Shown in pieces: positions 1-9,109 of a stretch of DNA of 64,000 nucleotides; the stretch's first letter is position 1; every line of letters starts with the position of its first letter. Below the pieces are notes generated by a model, which worked only from the letters and a program-made list of their open reading frames with translations, was not told the DNA's origin and made no database searches. The stretch covers positions 39,120,143 through 39,184,142 of the forward strand of contig NC_088207.1 in assembly GCF_037126465.1 (NCBI RefSeq), written 5' to 3'. This stretch comes from Ornithodoros turicata. Its lineage: Eukaryota; Arthropoda; Arachnida; Ixodida; Argasidae. Made by a program: the position numbers and the translations under genes.

Positions 1-1493
1 CTTCGTAGTGCCCTATTTAAAGGCAGCTTCGTGCTGCTTTTTGGCCGCCCATGACATGTATTCTTGTATTTAAAGGAACTGTAAAGCAGCAGAGAAGCAA
101 GATATGATGGCGACGTGTCTTGAGACTCTGTTGCCTGTAAATCCCATATACGGAACCGTACGACCGACAACGCTCTCTAAATATTTTTAATTTTTCATAA
201 AAATATCCGGCGTAGTACAGTGGCGCGACGCCTGGTGTCGAACAACCCCCTTTGCAGCGGGCAACACTGTCCAGTATGTATTATGTATGCAGCACTATTT
301 GTCACGATTTTGTTCTTTTGTTGGCTATATTATTTCGTATCATATTTCCGTAGGAGTGCAGAAACCCCTGTTTAGTGTGCTTTTGCGAAAAAAAAAAATG
401 AAAAAAATGCAGCGCTGTTCGACGGAAGCGCCACCTGAACCAAGTGTGGAGAAATCACAGAATGATCGACATAACGGAAAGCAATGGTTCTGAGGATGAC
501 GCACACAGTGCACAAATCCCGACGCTGTCTGGCCTTTTTAACGACTTCCACATTTCAACTGTTCATTATTTGTAAAACCCCGAGACTAGGTAACACAAAG
601 GGACAGGCACAACACGAAGTTTGTTTATCCGCTTTATGTGGCTCGTTGTGTGGATTGCAGGGGCGGATTCTGTAGTGGGTTGTTTGGTCGGGCCCAGTGT
701 TATACGCGTGCAATGTGGTTGCCGCAGTACTCGGCAGAGAGTACGGATCTCTTCCGAATACTATTACAGTGTTGCCCGTAATCTTTAATTTTAATTTTCT
801 AATTAACTGCACCGCCTATTGGAATGAAATTTGCGCCGTTTTCATACTCATGGCTTGGACTATCGAATAGCCACGCTAAATTAAATTGGACCTCTGGCGC
901 TTTACAGTGCCCTTAATGACGAAATAAATTATATCAAATGATATCACAAAATAACGTTTACTTTGTATGACCCGTATAAAAATGATTTGTTCTAGCCAGT
1001 GGAGTTAAAAATGTAAAGTTTTCTTTCCTGTGGCAAAATACAAAAAAAAGTCGACCTTTTTCGTCTGACTATGCCTCACGTTACCCTAACGCGCTGCACC
1101 GTCGAACCTGCTCTTCATGCCATCTATGATACGTGGTACCCCACCGATTACTTATAGAGTAGTAGCTTGTGACTTCGAAAATCGACCTCAGACACCAATA
1201 TTCCTGGATTTTTGTAATAGCCAGCGTGGTCGACAGCCACTCTTACTGTGTACTTACTTACAATACCGTGTACTACCAGCAACGAGATGCACTGTTTCTA
1301 TCATCGTGTACTACAGTTCTATAGAACCGAGCTTTTCGATACATCTGACTGACCTGCTGTGTTGGCATTTGTTCTATGATGGTGTTACGCCAACCTCCCA
1401 GCTGTGCTACTCGCAAAGTCATTGTGACGGCTCACGGACGAGGTCAACGTCTGTTCAGCTGACACGTGCTACGCACCCTGATTGTGAGTTCTA
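1..1493. other. Non-coding stretch with an old dispersed repeat
   Basis: No gene is supported. Positions 222-255 (GCGACGCCTGGTG) and 685-810 resemble 11583-11815 in the same orientation, including the shared run CATTGCCCGTAA/GTTGCCCGTAA followed by TTTAATTTTAATTTTC. This marks a diverged interspersed repeat. The 165-codon ORF at 1117-1614 runs into the neighbouring MITE and shows no family resemblance. Confidence 0.4.
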
Positions 1494-2406
1494 CAGGGTG
1501 TCTCACGTAACGTGTCAAAAAATTATATTTAAAAATCTGCACGTCGGAAAATTATGGGGTCAACGGTATTCGCCTTCAGAGAGTTTTTGCCATTGTGTGA
1601 GAACACTTTTATGAATTTTTCGCCATGGGAAATTTAATTCTCCGAATTAAAGTCCGGAAATTACCTAGTCAACCTAACATTTTTTCGACAGATTCGGGAA
1701 GCACGGGTCGGGTTTTGCCCACCACGGAAAAATTCATTTCGTGGTACAAAAGTAAGGAGCGGAAAAAAAATTGGGAAAATAACCCATTTCGGGCCTCGCA
1801 AATTGCCGCTTGCCTTTCGCATCCCGTCAGAGCGCTCCGGGAAGCGATGCAGTCGCCCCGCCCCTTCGCCTTCGACCCTTCATATCATGCAGGTTGGCGA
1901 GCCGTATCACTAAAGCAAACGATAAAAAAAGAAAAAAAAAGCGAAGCGTAGAACAACAAAAGAAGATAAACGCAATCACCAAGTGAACCTGTCGCTGAAA
2001 ACATGAGGGCGTTGGGAGGGGAATTAAAGGGGCGGGGCGACTGTTTTTCATGCGTCGCTTCCCGGAGCGCTCTGACGGGATGCGAAAGGCGAGCGGCATT
2101 TTGCGCGGCCCGAAACGGGATATTTTCCAATTTTTTTCCGCTCCTTACTTTTGTACCACGAAATTAATTTTTTCCGTGGTGGGCTAAACTCGACACGTGC
2201 TTCCCGAATCTGTCGAAAAAATGTTAGGTTGACTAGGCAATTTCCGGACTTTAATTCGAAAAATGAAGTTTCCCACGGCGAAAAATTCGTAAAAGTGTTC
2301 TCACACGATGGCAAAAACTCTCTGTAGGGGAATACCGTTGACCCCATAATTTTCCGACGTGTAGATTTTTAAATATAATTTTTGATAGGTTACGTGAGAC
2401 ACCCTG
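1494..2406. mobile_element. Palindromic MITE, TIR CAGGGTGTCTCACGTAAC, TA target duplication
   Basis: Terminal inverted repeats start CAGGGTGTCTCACGTAAC and extend inward for about 390 bp per arm as near-identical inverted copies. The centre (about 1890-2000) is A-rich. TA flanks both ends (1492-1493 and 2407-2408), as expected for Tc1/mariner-type transposition. ORFs inside are translations of the palindrome, so none is annotated. The same terminus occurs at 49.4-49.6 kb. Confidence 0.85.
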
Positions 2407-3049
2407 TATATGCAAAGGGTAGAGATGCTCCCCAGCGCATCCTGCCCTCTGGGACATTCCCTCATCGTCATCAGGACTCGTGTAGGGGACGCAGTCTCAT
2501 CTACATTATCAACTTAGCTCTTCGCACCCCATGCTTTTGCCCGGCATTACAGGCCCTGGAAGTGCCTCGAATCATACCCGCGATTCTGTAACCTCGCTTC
2601 ATCCCATCACCCTGCTACGTGGCAATCCATTTTGTCCCGACAGGGGTGGCAGCTGTGGAGATTCCGTACTTCATATAGTATACGTTGGTTTCGGCGCAAT
2701 ATCACTGGCCGCGGCCATGACGCCCCAACACTTCTGTAATGGCGACTGGATGACGTCAGGTAAGATAGCTCCTCTCGAGGAAACTGCCGTATTAGTTGCG
2801 GCGCCTATCAGTGGGCGCGGCTATGACGCCCCACACTGCCGTATTGGTTGCGGCGCATATCACAGGGCGCGGGCATGACGCCACCACACTGCTGTAATGG
2901 CGATCGGGTGACGTCATGCAAGGTGGCTGCTCTCCAGGAAACTGCCGTAGTAACAAGGAAGATCCACGAGCAAAACTAAAATTTTAAATAAGGCGATGAC
3001 GAGAACACTCTAGTGATTGTGACGAATACTTAAAGACGACATGCCACTG
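2407..3049. repeat. Degenerate tandem repeat in unique sequence
   Basis: From about 2690 to 2955 a GC-rich unit of about 105-110 bp occurs twice (CGGCGC..ATATCAC..GGGCGCGG.CATGACGCC to GGAAACTGCCG). A third, shortened copy of about 52 bp lies between them. The remainder shows nothing recognisable. Confidence 0.65.
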
Positions 3050-3286
3050 CACTCTTAGAAATGAACTTCACCACATAGCACGCTCCTAGCCAACCATCAT
3101 CCCGAATGACAACGTTCTCGCCCCTGATTTGTTGAAAACGGAAGGAGGAGCCTATTTTGTGCCGTGCATAATGGCACAAAATAGGCTCCTCCTCCCGTTA
3201 TCAACAAATCTAGAGCGATAACGTTGTCATTCGGGGTGATGGTTGGCTAGGAGCGTGCTATGTGGTGAAGTTCATTTTTAAGAGCG
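3050..3286. mobile_element. Foldback MITE abutting the receptor stop codon
   Basis: The two halves are inverted copies over about 105 bp each. The ends are CACTCTTAGAAATGAACTTC on the left and its near complement on the right, around a short loop near 3165. There is no coding capacity. In the direction of the receptor gene it supplies the first part of the presumed 3' UTR. No clear target duplication was seen. Confidence 0.8.
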
Positions 3287-3293
3287 TGGTTAC

Positions 3294-3658
3294 CTATACT
3301 GTCTGCACAAAGGTTTTGACATAATTCGTGTCTACTTTAGCCGTGTGCTCTTCCCTTCGTTGGGCGCCCTGTATGCCGCTGTTACTTACTGAGCCTTCCC
3401 TCGACGACTTCCTAGCCTTGTAGAGGAACTCCATAATTGCCACGACAGACGCTAGCCCTAGACCTCCTAGTAGGACGACGAACACACCACCCACGTTGGC
3501 CAGGCTCAGTTCCGTTACGGCTGAAGATTTTTTAGAGTCATCTGCGCACTTTCCGCCGCCTTTTCTCTCTTTCCACCATTTTTCTTTGAAGCTATGAAGT
3601 TTCCCAGCTTCTTGGAGTTTTAGAATTCCACTTGACAGAATTTGACGGTATGGAGATT
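3294..3658 (-). CDS. Kainate receptor last exon: end of S2, M4 and cytoplasmic tail
   Basis: The acceptor is CCGTTTCAG|AATCTC, completing Lys662, and the exon runs to a TAG stop. It encodes residues 663-782. SPYRQILSSGILKLQEAGKL and FKEKWW are the family's last S2 helix. Cys699 pairs with Cys641 in relatives. M4 is LANVGGVFVVLLGGLGLASV, then EFLYKARK. The intracellular tail is short, about 40 residues, and ends TFVQTV; it lacks a class I PDZ ligand because position -2 is Gln. Seven bases after the stop the sequence enters a foldback MITE. The stop also sits in a weak donor-like AG|GTAACC, so an alternative longer tail cannot be excluded. Confidence 0.93.
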
Positions 3659-3867
3659 CTGAAACGGATAGATATAGGACGATGAGGTCACGCGGCAATA
3701 AGGTAAGCTGTTCCATCACTCCTGGGATACTTCACTTCAATAATGTGTGAGAAAATATGCTTCTTTATTGTTCCAACGAAACGTGATAACATGATGTTTC
3801 AATTGCTTCACATTGCGAGGCATGATCACTCATAATCACTAGCAACGCCAGAGCGGTCGGTCTCTCT

Positions 3868-4062
3868 GTCACACGGGCGGTCTTCACTGGTTATTGAAAC
3901 CAACGGCCATTGAACATGCGCATAGCGCCATCTAGCGTGTAACATGTCAACTTCTCAAGCAGCATTGGATCCAATGCTCCCTGGCAGGTTGCCACATTGC
4001 ACGCTTGCGCGCATGTGCAATGGCCGTTGGTTCCAATGACCATTGAAGACTGCCCGTGTGAC
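3868..4062. mobile_element. MITE with TIR CTGTCACACGGGC
   Basis: Inverted ends of about 55 bp (CTGTCACACGGGCGGTCTTC on the left, complement on the right) include ACCAACGGCCATTG. It lies in the intergenic or intronic gap 3' of the exon at 4523-4745. A related half-copy is present at about 41170-41293. Confidence 0.75.
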
Positions 4063-4522
4063 AGGAGTGTAGTTCTGCCCACCTCAACGTTCTTTAACGT
4101 GAACTGTAATTTCAGCGCTTGGGTGTTTGGCGTACCTCACCGACGGTTCTGAACAGTTTGTACCATGCCACCAAATCGCTCGAGTCCTCTACCAGGTTTG
4201 ATCCCGCAACCTTGTAATCAGTAAGCAACGTAAAAATTGAAGCCAACGTATCACCTTGAACTATATTCATATCACCTGTGTTGCGCATTGTAGTAATAAA
4301 ACTGAAATTGCAAAAAAAAAAAAACAAGAAAAAAAAAAGTAAGTGCTTCCATAGCAGGCGATGGGGGAAGCGGGAACCATTATGGATGCAGTAGACCGTG
4401 TTCTTAGAACAGAACGAAGTACCGTGCAATCATTACTGCAATGCTACAGGACCGTATAGCACGTTTTCATTGGTGAAGCCCTGCTTTGTAACTGCTCTGA
4501 TAAGATTTAAAAGGGTTCTCAC

Positions 4523-4745
4523 TTTTTTTCGTGACAATTCCATATCCTTTGTTGTCTAGAAGTCCACCAATCTGTGTCAGGTTGCAGTTCCTTTCAATGA
4601 TGTACTCGATGGAAGCAGATTCCATTAGATACGCATAGTCACCCGCCATGACCTTGTCGACACCTTCGTCATTTGATGCCACGTATACTTCTTCGTGACT
4701 CAGCATGTACTTATGCATCTTTCTGTATGTGGGGATCTTAGATTC
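4523..4745 (-). CDS. Kainate receptor exon: ligand-binding S2
   Basis: The acceptor is ATAATTTCAG|GAATCT and the donor is ACGAAAAAAA|GTGAGA, leaving one base over. It encodes residues 588-661. The run [20 protein letters not shown] contains Glu629, the acidic residue that binds the amino group of glutamate in the family. [19 protein letters not shown] follows; Cys641 is the first half of the conserved S2 disulfide. The ORF runs on past the donor, but the extra residues have no counterpart in the family, and splicing at GTGAGA restores SPYR in the next exon. Confidence 0.95.
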
Positions 4746-4839
4746 CTGAAATTATAATAGAACATCGTAAAGCAGAATATAGATAATCTGTGGTGCTGTT
4801 TATTGTCCTTTCGCGGGGTAAGTCCATTGTAGAACTTAC

Positions 4840-5038
4840 GGCGAAGAAAGAACGTGTGCTCCCAGATTTGAGGCAACCATACTTTATGGAGGTCTGCTTC
4901 GCTAAGTCCTCCGCATTCTCAATGGGGTAGTTTGTTTTCTCTACCGTCAGGAAAGCAGCCAAGTTGGCGGTGTAGGATGATATCATGATGAGCGTGAAGA
5001 AATACCAAATACCAGCTACCGTTCTTGTTGACATAGCT
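4840..5038 (-). CDS. Kainate receptor exon: M3 gate and start of S2
   Basis: The acceptor is TATCTTCCAG|AGCTAT, whose first A completes Lys521. The donor is TTCGCC|GTAAGT, phase 0. It encodes residues 522-587. M3 contains the invariant gating motif SYTANLAAF at 542-550. S2 begins with the segment ENAEDLAKQ and continues to KSGSTRSFF, where Ser581-Thr582 occupy the agonist-contacting Ala/Ser-Thr pair of the family. Confidence 0.97.
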
Positions 5039-5560
5039 CTGGAAGATAAGAATAAGTACCTTACAAAGCAACTGCTTCCTGGTTCGCTGTGCATTAACGC
5101 ATTTTCTTGATTAGACAAAATCAATCATTATAATTGACTAACTGTAAGAACAGTGAAGCATCAAGCAAGCGCCCCCCACTACATTTTCCTGTACAACCAT
5201 CCTGATATTTACTTCCGAAATGACTGTATGTCCTCAATTTTTCCAGTTGAAATGCATCTAGGGTCGGAACTCAAACTTCTATGATTTAACCATGCAAGCA
5301 GCCGGTCCCAATCTTGCAACATTATCGAGGGAGGGGCTCAGGGACACTTGCTCGGCACTAAACGGTAATTTATGTATTATGGCTACAGCATAACATCTGC
5401 AGAATTATGATTACAGGGGCCAAGTTCAAAGTACCACCTAGTATACAATATAGAGGTAGTGCTCTGTGTGGCCTACACACATCATGCTATAAAGAGCCGC
5501 CGACGTAACTTTGGGTTCCCGAGAAATGACGAACGGCAGGTAAACCTCAAATGAACTTAC

Positions 5561-5922
5561 TTAGGAGCAAGGTCGGAGCCTTGCTGCATGAGGGATCCAA
5601 TGGTGAACCATAACGAATTTAGAAGACTGAAGTTGTTCTCAAGCACCTGGTCCTGCTGGCGGCATGGGTGAGGGTTGTCCCATTCGTAGGGACTCAGACG
5701 GCCTACCAGGAACAGTACCACGGAAACGCCGACGTAAGCGCCAACCACATACGCCCAGACCTCCATGCTGAAGGGCCATAGAAAACTGAAGAGTGTTGTC
5801 ACTTTCTCTGTGGGCTTCTTGAACAAGATGCTGATACCCGTGTTCATAAAAGGCATGGTAAAATCTACGGCCACTTCACGTTTTGATGTGATGGTCAGGT
5901 CTGCAATCGCCAGGTCAGCTTT
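5561..5922 (-). CDS. Kainate receptor exon: end of S1, M1 and pore loop with the Q/R site
   Basis: The acceptor is TACTATTCCAG|AAAGCT. The donor is CCTAA|GTAAGT, leaving a 2-base overhang. It encodes residues 401-520 plus part of Lys521. At the agonist site, Thr410 and Arg415 are kept, while the position that is proline in vertebrate kainate and AMPA receptors is Asp408. M1 spans about 451-473, followed by RLSPYEW. The pore loop is LLNSLWFTIGSLMQQGSDL, and the Q/R site is Gln513, encoded by CAG/CAA in the genome. The proline-to-aspartate change is common in arthropod receptors as far as I recall, so it need not mean loss of glutamate binding. Confidence 0.97.
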
Positions 5923-7285
5923 CTGGAATAGTAAAAGAACCGCCAATGGGTTAGACAATAACACTGCACAACACAGCTCAGAGTGAAAAGTCCGACGTGG
6001 TATTTATGCGACAGTGAAGTAACCCAGAATAGGTTATTACACGAATTGGATATGGCTAGATTAGATGGGTGGTGCGACGAAATGAACAGGCCGCAACAGA
6101 TGTAACAGATGTAATGTAATGAACAGCCCCCAACAGAGTTCGCATAATCGCCATGCGTCTTGTTGTTGTGGCATTACGTCAAGAGGAACGGTATAGTTGT
6201 GGTCGGCAACAGTATCGTTATCGTTCTGAGTGTTCTATCTTGTAATTTAATAGAGAATGTATTCAATCAATAGCAATTACTTAGGTGTACGCGGGGTCTC
6301 ATTATCTCGCACCAGGCGCAGGCGTCCCTCTAACTTCCCCCTCCACTAGCTCTCAACTCTGCTTCCTTTGGGCTCGCTTTCCTAAATATGCTAATGCCAT
6401 TGGACACATGATCGGCAACGTGACGGCTCACAAGATGCACGACCAGCTCCCGGCTCAGTGGTTAGAGCACTGGCTCAGTGGTTAGCGTGCTGGCCATGTC
6501 ACGTCGAGACTGGGAGGTACCCGGGTTCGAATTCCGGTGCCGGCTGTGCTGTGTGTGGTTTTTCCTGGGTTTTCCTCAGACGCTTTCAGACATATGTCGG
6601 CACAGTTCCCTTAGAAGTCGGTCCAGGACGCACATCCCCCCAGGGCGTCAGTCTTGACGTTGCCCACCTCTGTGATGCCGCCAACGGCGAGCCCTTCCAC
6701 CAGCACCACCACGACCACAAGATGCACGTCTACGGAGAGCTCACTTGGTGCGTGTTTTCATTCAGTCCCAGGCTAGCCTTCGTAGCGTGAAACGCGAGAG
6801 GCTCGTTCATTTCGCAAGATCACGTTCAATTAAAGCTATTAAAGCCTAGGCGGAACGCGTTCTTTGACAATGCGAAAAGATTCTGCGGCAGCGGCTTCTA
6901 CTACAGATGGCAACATGGTAAGAGAGCCCGGAAAGCCAGCACTAGATACGCAGAGAATGCACCCTGCACACTTTGGCTCTATACTGACTTTGTATAAAGT
7001 AGAAGGAGCCCCGAAATATGTGTCTCTTTCTGTTCTTTTCTCTTTTTTTTTTTTCCTTCCGACAGTTAAGGGCCGAGAGGACGTGCTAGTCTTCCGCATC
7101 AAGACTGCGCGGCAACTCTTTAACTGTTAAAGAGTTGTTAAAATATGTGGACAAAAACACTCAATTCAGACAAACACCTGTCCCACGTAGTGACAGAAGG
7201 TTTCGTTTTTTTATTGTTTTTTTTTAATATTTACTTCTTGTGTACTCTACGAATGGAATTCAATAGTAGTGACTAAAACACTTAC
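5923..7285. other. Receptor intron with a SINE insertion
   Basis: This 1.36-kb intron lies between the S1 exon and the M1/pore exon. It holds a tRNA-derived SINE at about 6451-6725 and otherwise unremarkable AT-rich sequence. No additional exon is needed to keep the frame. Confidence 0.7.
6451..6725 (+). mobile_element. tRNA-derived SINE with a complete head
   Basis: The RNA polymerase III A box lies in GGCTCAGTGGTTAGCGTGCT and is present twice in tandem. The B box is GGGTTCGAATTCC. The body follows with GGTTTTTCCTGGGTTTTCC, TGTCGGCACAGTTCCC and GTCGGTCCAGGACGCA. The tail contains GACGTTGCCCACCTCTGTGA and a CACCACCAC run. It lies antisense to the receptor, in an intron. The 110-codon ORF over it is a read-through of the SINE. 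Confidence 0.85.
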
Positions 7286-7489
7286 CCCGCTCACGACTTC
7301 GCCAATCATGCCGTTCCATTCCCCGGCTTCGTTCTGTAAACCGTAAGCGCTGTCTTTCACTTGTTGAATCTCATAGTTGAAGTTGAGCTGATGGGACAGC
7401 TCCTGCATGAGGTCAACGCAATAGCCTTCATACCGATCGTTTCCCACTAGATCCTTCGCTGATTCTTTAAGCATCATGTAGGGGGGAGT
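7286..7489 (-). CDS. Kainate receptor exon: ligand-binding S1
   Basis: Sixty-eight codons in phase 0 run from acceptor TTCCTTTCAG to donor AGCGGG|GTAAGT, encoding residues 333-400. The features TPPYMML, NDRYEGYCVDLMQEL, NFNYEI and EWNGMIGEVVSG match the family order PPYvm.k, GN.rfEGYc.DLl.els, f.Y.i and WNGM..E......aDlA. The Tyr of the PPY segment is one of the residues that pack against glutamate in this family. Confidence 0.96.
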
Positions 7490-7977
7490 CTGAAAGGAAT
7501 ACGAAATTAAGAAGGAGTCACTTCCCTAATCGACGTTATTAGATTAAGCAAGGACTGCGGCTCAGACGCACAGGACCGTGCGTTGGACGTTGCACAGGAC
7601 CCAACCTGTCTCCGACAGGTCCCGCGTCGGTTTATTGTAAACCCGAAAGTTAGTCTTTGAAGCCGCGAAAAAAAAGGATCCGTTGGAGGTACAAAGTTGC
7701 AATCAACGGGTTTCGTGTTGTTGTATCGCACGCTACAACTTTCTCATTGGCATTTTTGCTCTAATTCTTATAATTAAAAATGGCTAATTAATTTCAATTA
7801 ATTAATTAATTACAAAACAAAAATAGTCTGGGCATCCTCACACCACTGGTAATACTATGCAGTCCGTCTTTTTGGAGCGCAATCAAACATGTTTTTCAAG
7901 TTTGGCTCATTTTTCCTGAAACACCCTGTATGTCTACGTCCGAACGAGTGAGAAGAGGCACTAAGGGATAAATGAGG

Positions 7978-8545
7978 TGGCATTTAACGTCGCTCGAAAT
8001 CCTGCCTCATCTGTCAAGCAGTCCACCAGGCGTCACAGCGCAATATATTTTCGCTCTGCGGTGCGTTATAGCTGTATAATCGAATTTATAAAAAAAGAAA
8101 AAACAGGAGGAGAAAGCAGCCGCAGACGGCCGACACGGTGCTCGCGTGACGTGTTGGAGGCTCCGTGCCTCGTTTCTTTGTTGTTTTTTTTCCTTCGCAG
8201 CTCACGCGACGCTTATACATGCTTGAGCTTGACGTATGCTACTCCCCTCACGTGACCAGTGATGTACAGCGGCACAGCTCAGGCATGTATAAGCGGCGCG
8301 TGAGCTGCGAAGAAAAAACAAAGAAACAGGGCACGGAGCCGCTGTACGTCACTGGTCACGTGAGGGGGAGTAGCATACGTCACGACGTCCTCCCGTTCTG
8401 CGATGCGCTTTTTTCACGAGAGGAGAATTTTTCAAAGGTGGAGGGGAACACAGCCCTCGCGCTCGCTCTGTAGACGCTACATAAACTCATACCTGCGCCC
8501 ATCGTCCTTTCGCAGGAACTCATTTTAATTGTTGGAAAACGCACG
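7978..8545 (+). repeat. Dispersed repeat family R1, copy 1
   Basis: It shares CATTTAACGT.GCTCGAA, the run ATATTTTCGCTCTGCGGTGCGTT and a later GTCCTTTCGCAGGAACTCATTTTA block with copies at about 10522-10900 and 27686-27990. The central part is replaced by an interleaved inverted repeat. No protein is evident. Confidence 0.5.
8159..8381. repeat. Interleaved inverted repeat (A-B-A'-B')
   Basis: Segment A (8159-8222) is inverted at 8283-8340. Segment B (8231-8272) is inverted at 8339-8381. The order is therefore A B A' B' rather than the nested A B B' A' of a simple palindrome. A includes GGCTCCGTGCC and CGCTTATACATGC. B includes GACGTATGCTACTCCCC and CACGTGACCAGTGA. Confidence 0.8.
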
Positions 8546-8564
8546 CACACACACACACACACAA
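8541..8564 (+). repeat. (CA)n microsatellite
   Basis: About 11 CA dinucleotides, beginning with a GCACGCA start. Confidence 0.9.
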
Positions 8565-9001
8565 AATCGGGGTATCCTCAGTGCTCCTCTAAGCAGGCCG
8601 TCTGTATCTAGGTGGCGTTGTCCCGACACGGGCGGAGAGCGAAAAAAACCCAGGCGGTTCACTGATCGTTGCTAGGAAACAGATGCCAGTGTTCCTGGTG
8701 ACGTCACCTAGTCTTGGGGAATCCGAAACTATGAATATTTGCGGGTCTCTTACAAAAATTCGTGGAAGCGCCTAATCATTACTCGTGGCATTTATATTCT
8801 GCGTACTAGGTCTTTGAACGCGTATTTTTTATTTTATTTTTTTTGTACGAAATAAAATAAATATAATTTTTTAGTCAATTGCGGCACTTTAACTTATCAA
8901 ACTGAAGAAGTCAAGTTGTAGATAGCAAATGACATCTTCACCCTAACATGTCGCTTCTGAGCCACCGAAACGTAACTAACGCATGTTCGCTTTGTACTTA
9001 C

Positions 9002-9109
9002 GAGAACTGTGGTGACTATCAGCGTTTTATTTTGTAAAAACAAAGAGTTGTAGTCCGACGTGGCGTTTTCATCAACCGTAACGTTGTCCCTTGGCGTCCA
9101 TCGCCCTAC
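9002..9109 (-). CDS. Kainate receptor exon: linker from the amino-terminal domain into S1
   Basis: Thirty-six codons lie between acceptor TTGTTGCAG and donor GTTCTC|GTAAGT, phase 0 at both ends, encoding residues 297-332. It begins VGRWTPRDNV (family: vG.W.p..G) and ends NKTLIVTTVL, the first strand of the ligand-binding domain just before the PPY motif. Two NxT sequons (NVT and NAT) and a third in NKT are possible N-glycosylation sites on the extracellular side. Confidence 0.93.

Larger units (their letters stand above)
7490..9001. other. Receptor intron with complex inverted repeats
   Basis: This intron contains the interleaved inverted repeat at 8159-8381, which is embedded in a member of a dispersed repeat family (about 7978-8545), and a CA microsatellite. 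No exon is missing here, because the flanking exons join in phase. Confidence 0.7.

Noticed and set aside
1117..1614. 165-codon plus-strand ORF
   Set aside because: Its end reads through the MITE terminus and it has no family resemblance.
6463..6540. tRNA gene candidate
   Set aside because: A and B boxes are present, but the sequence continues into a SINE body and no tRNA cloverleaf is completed.
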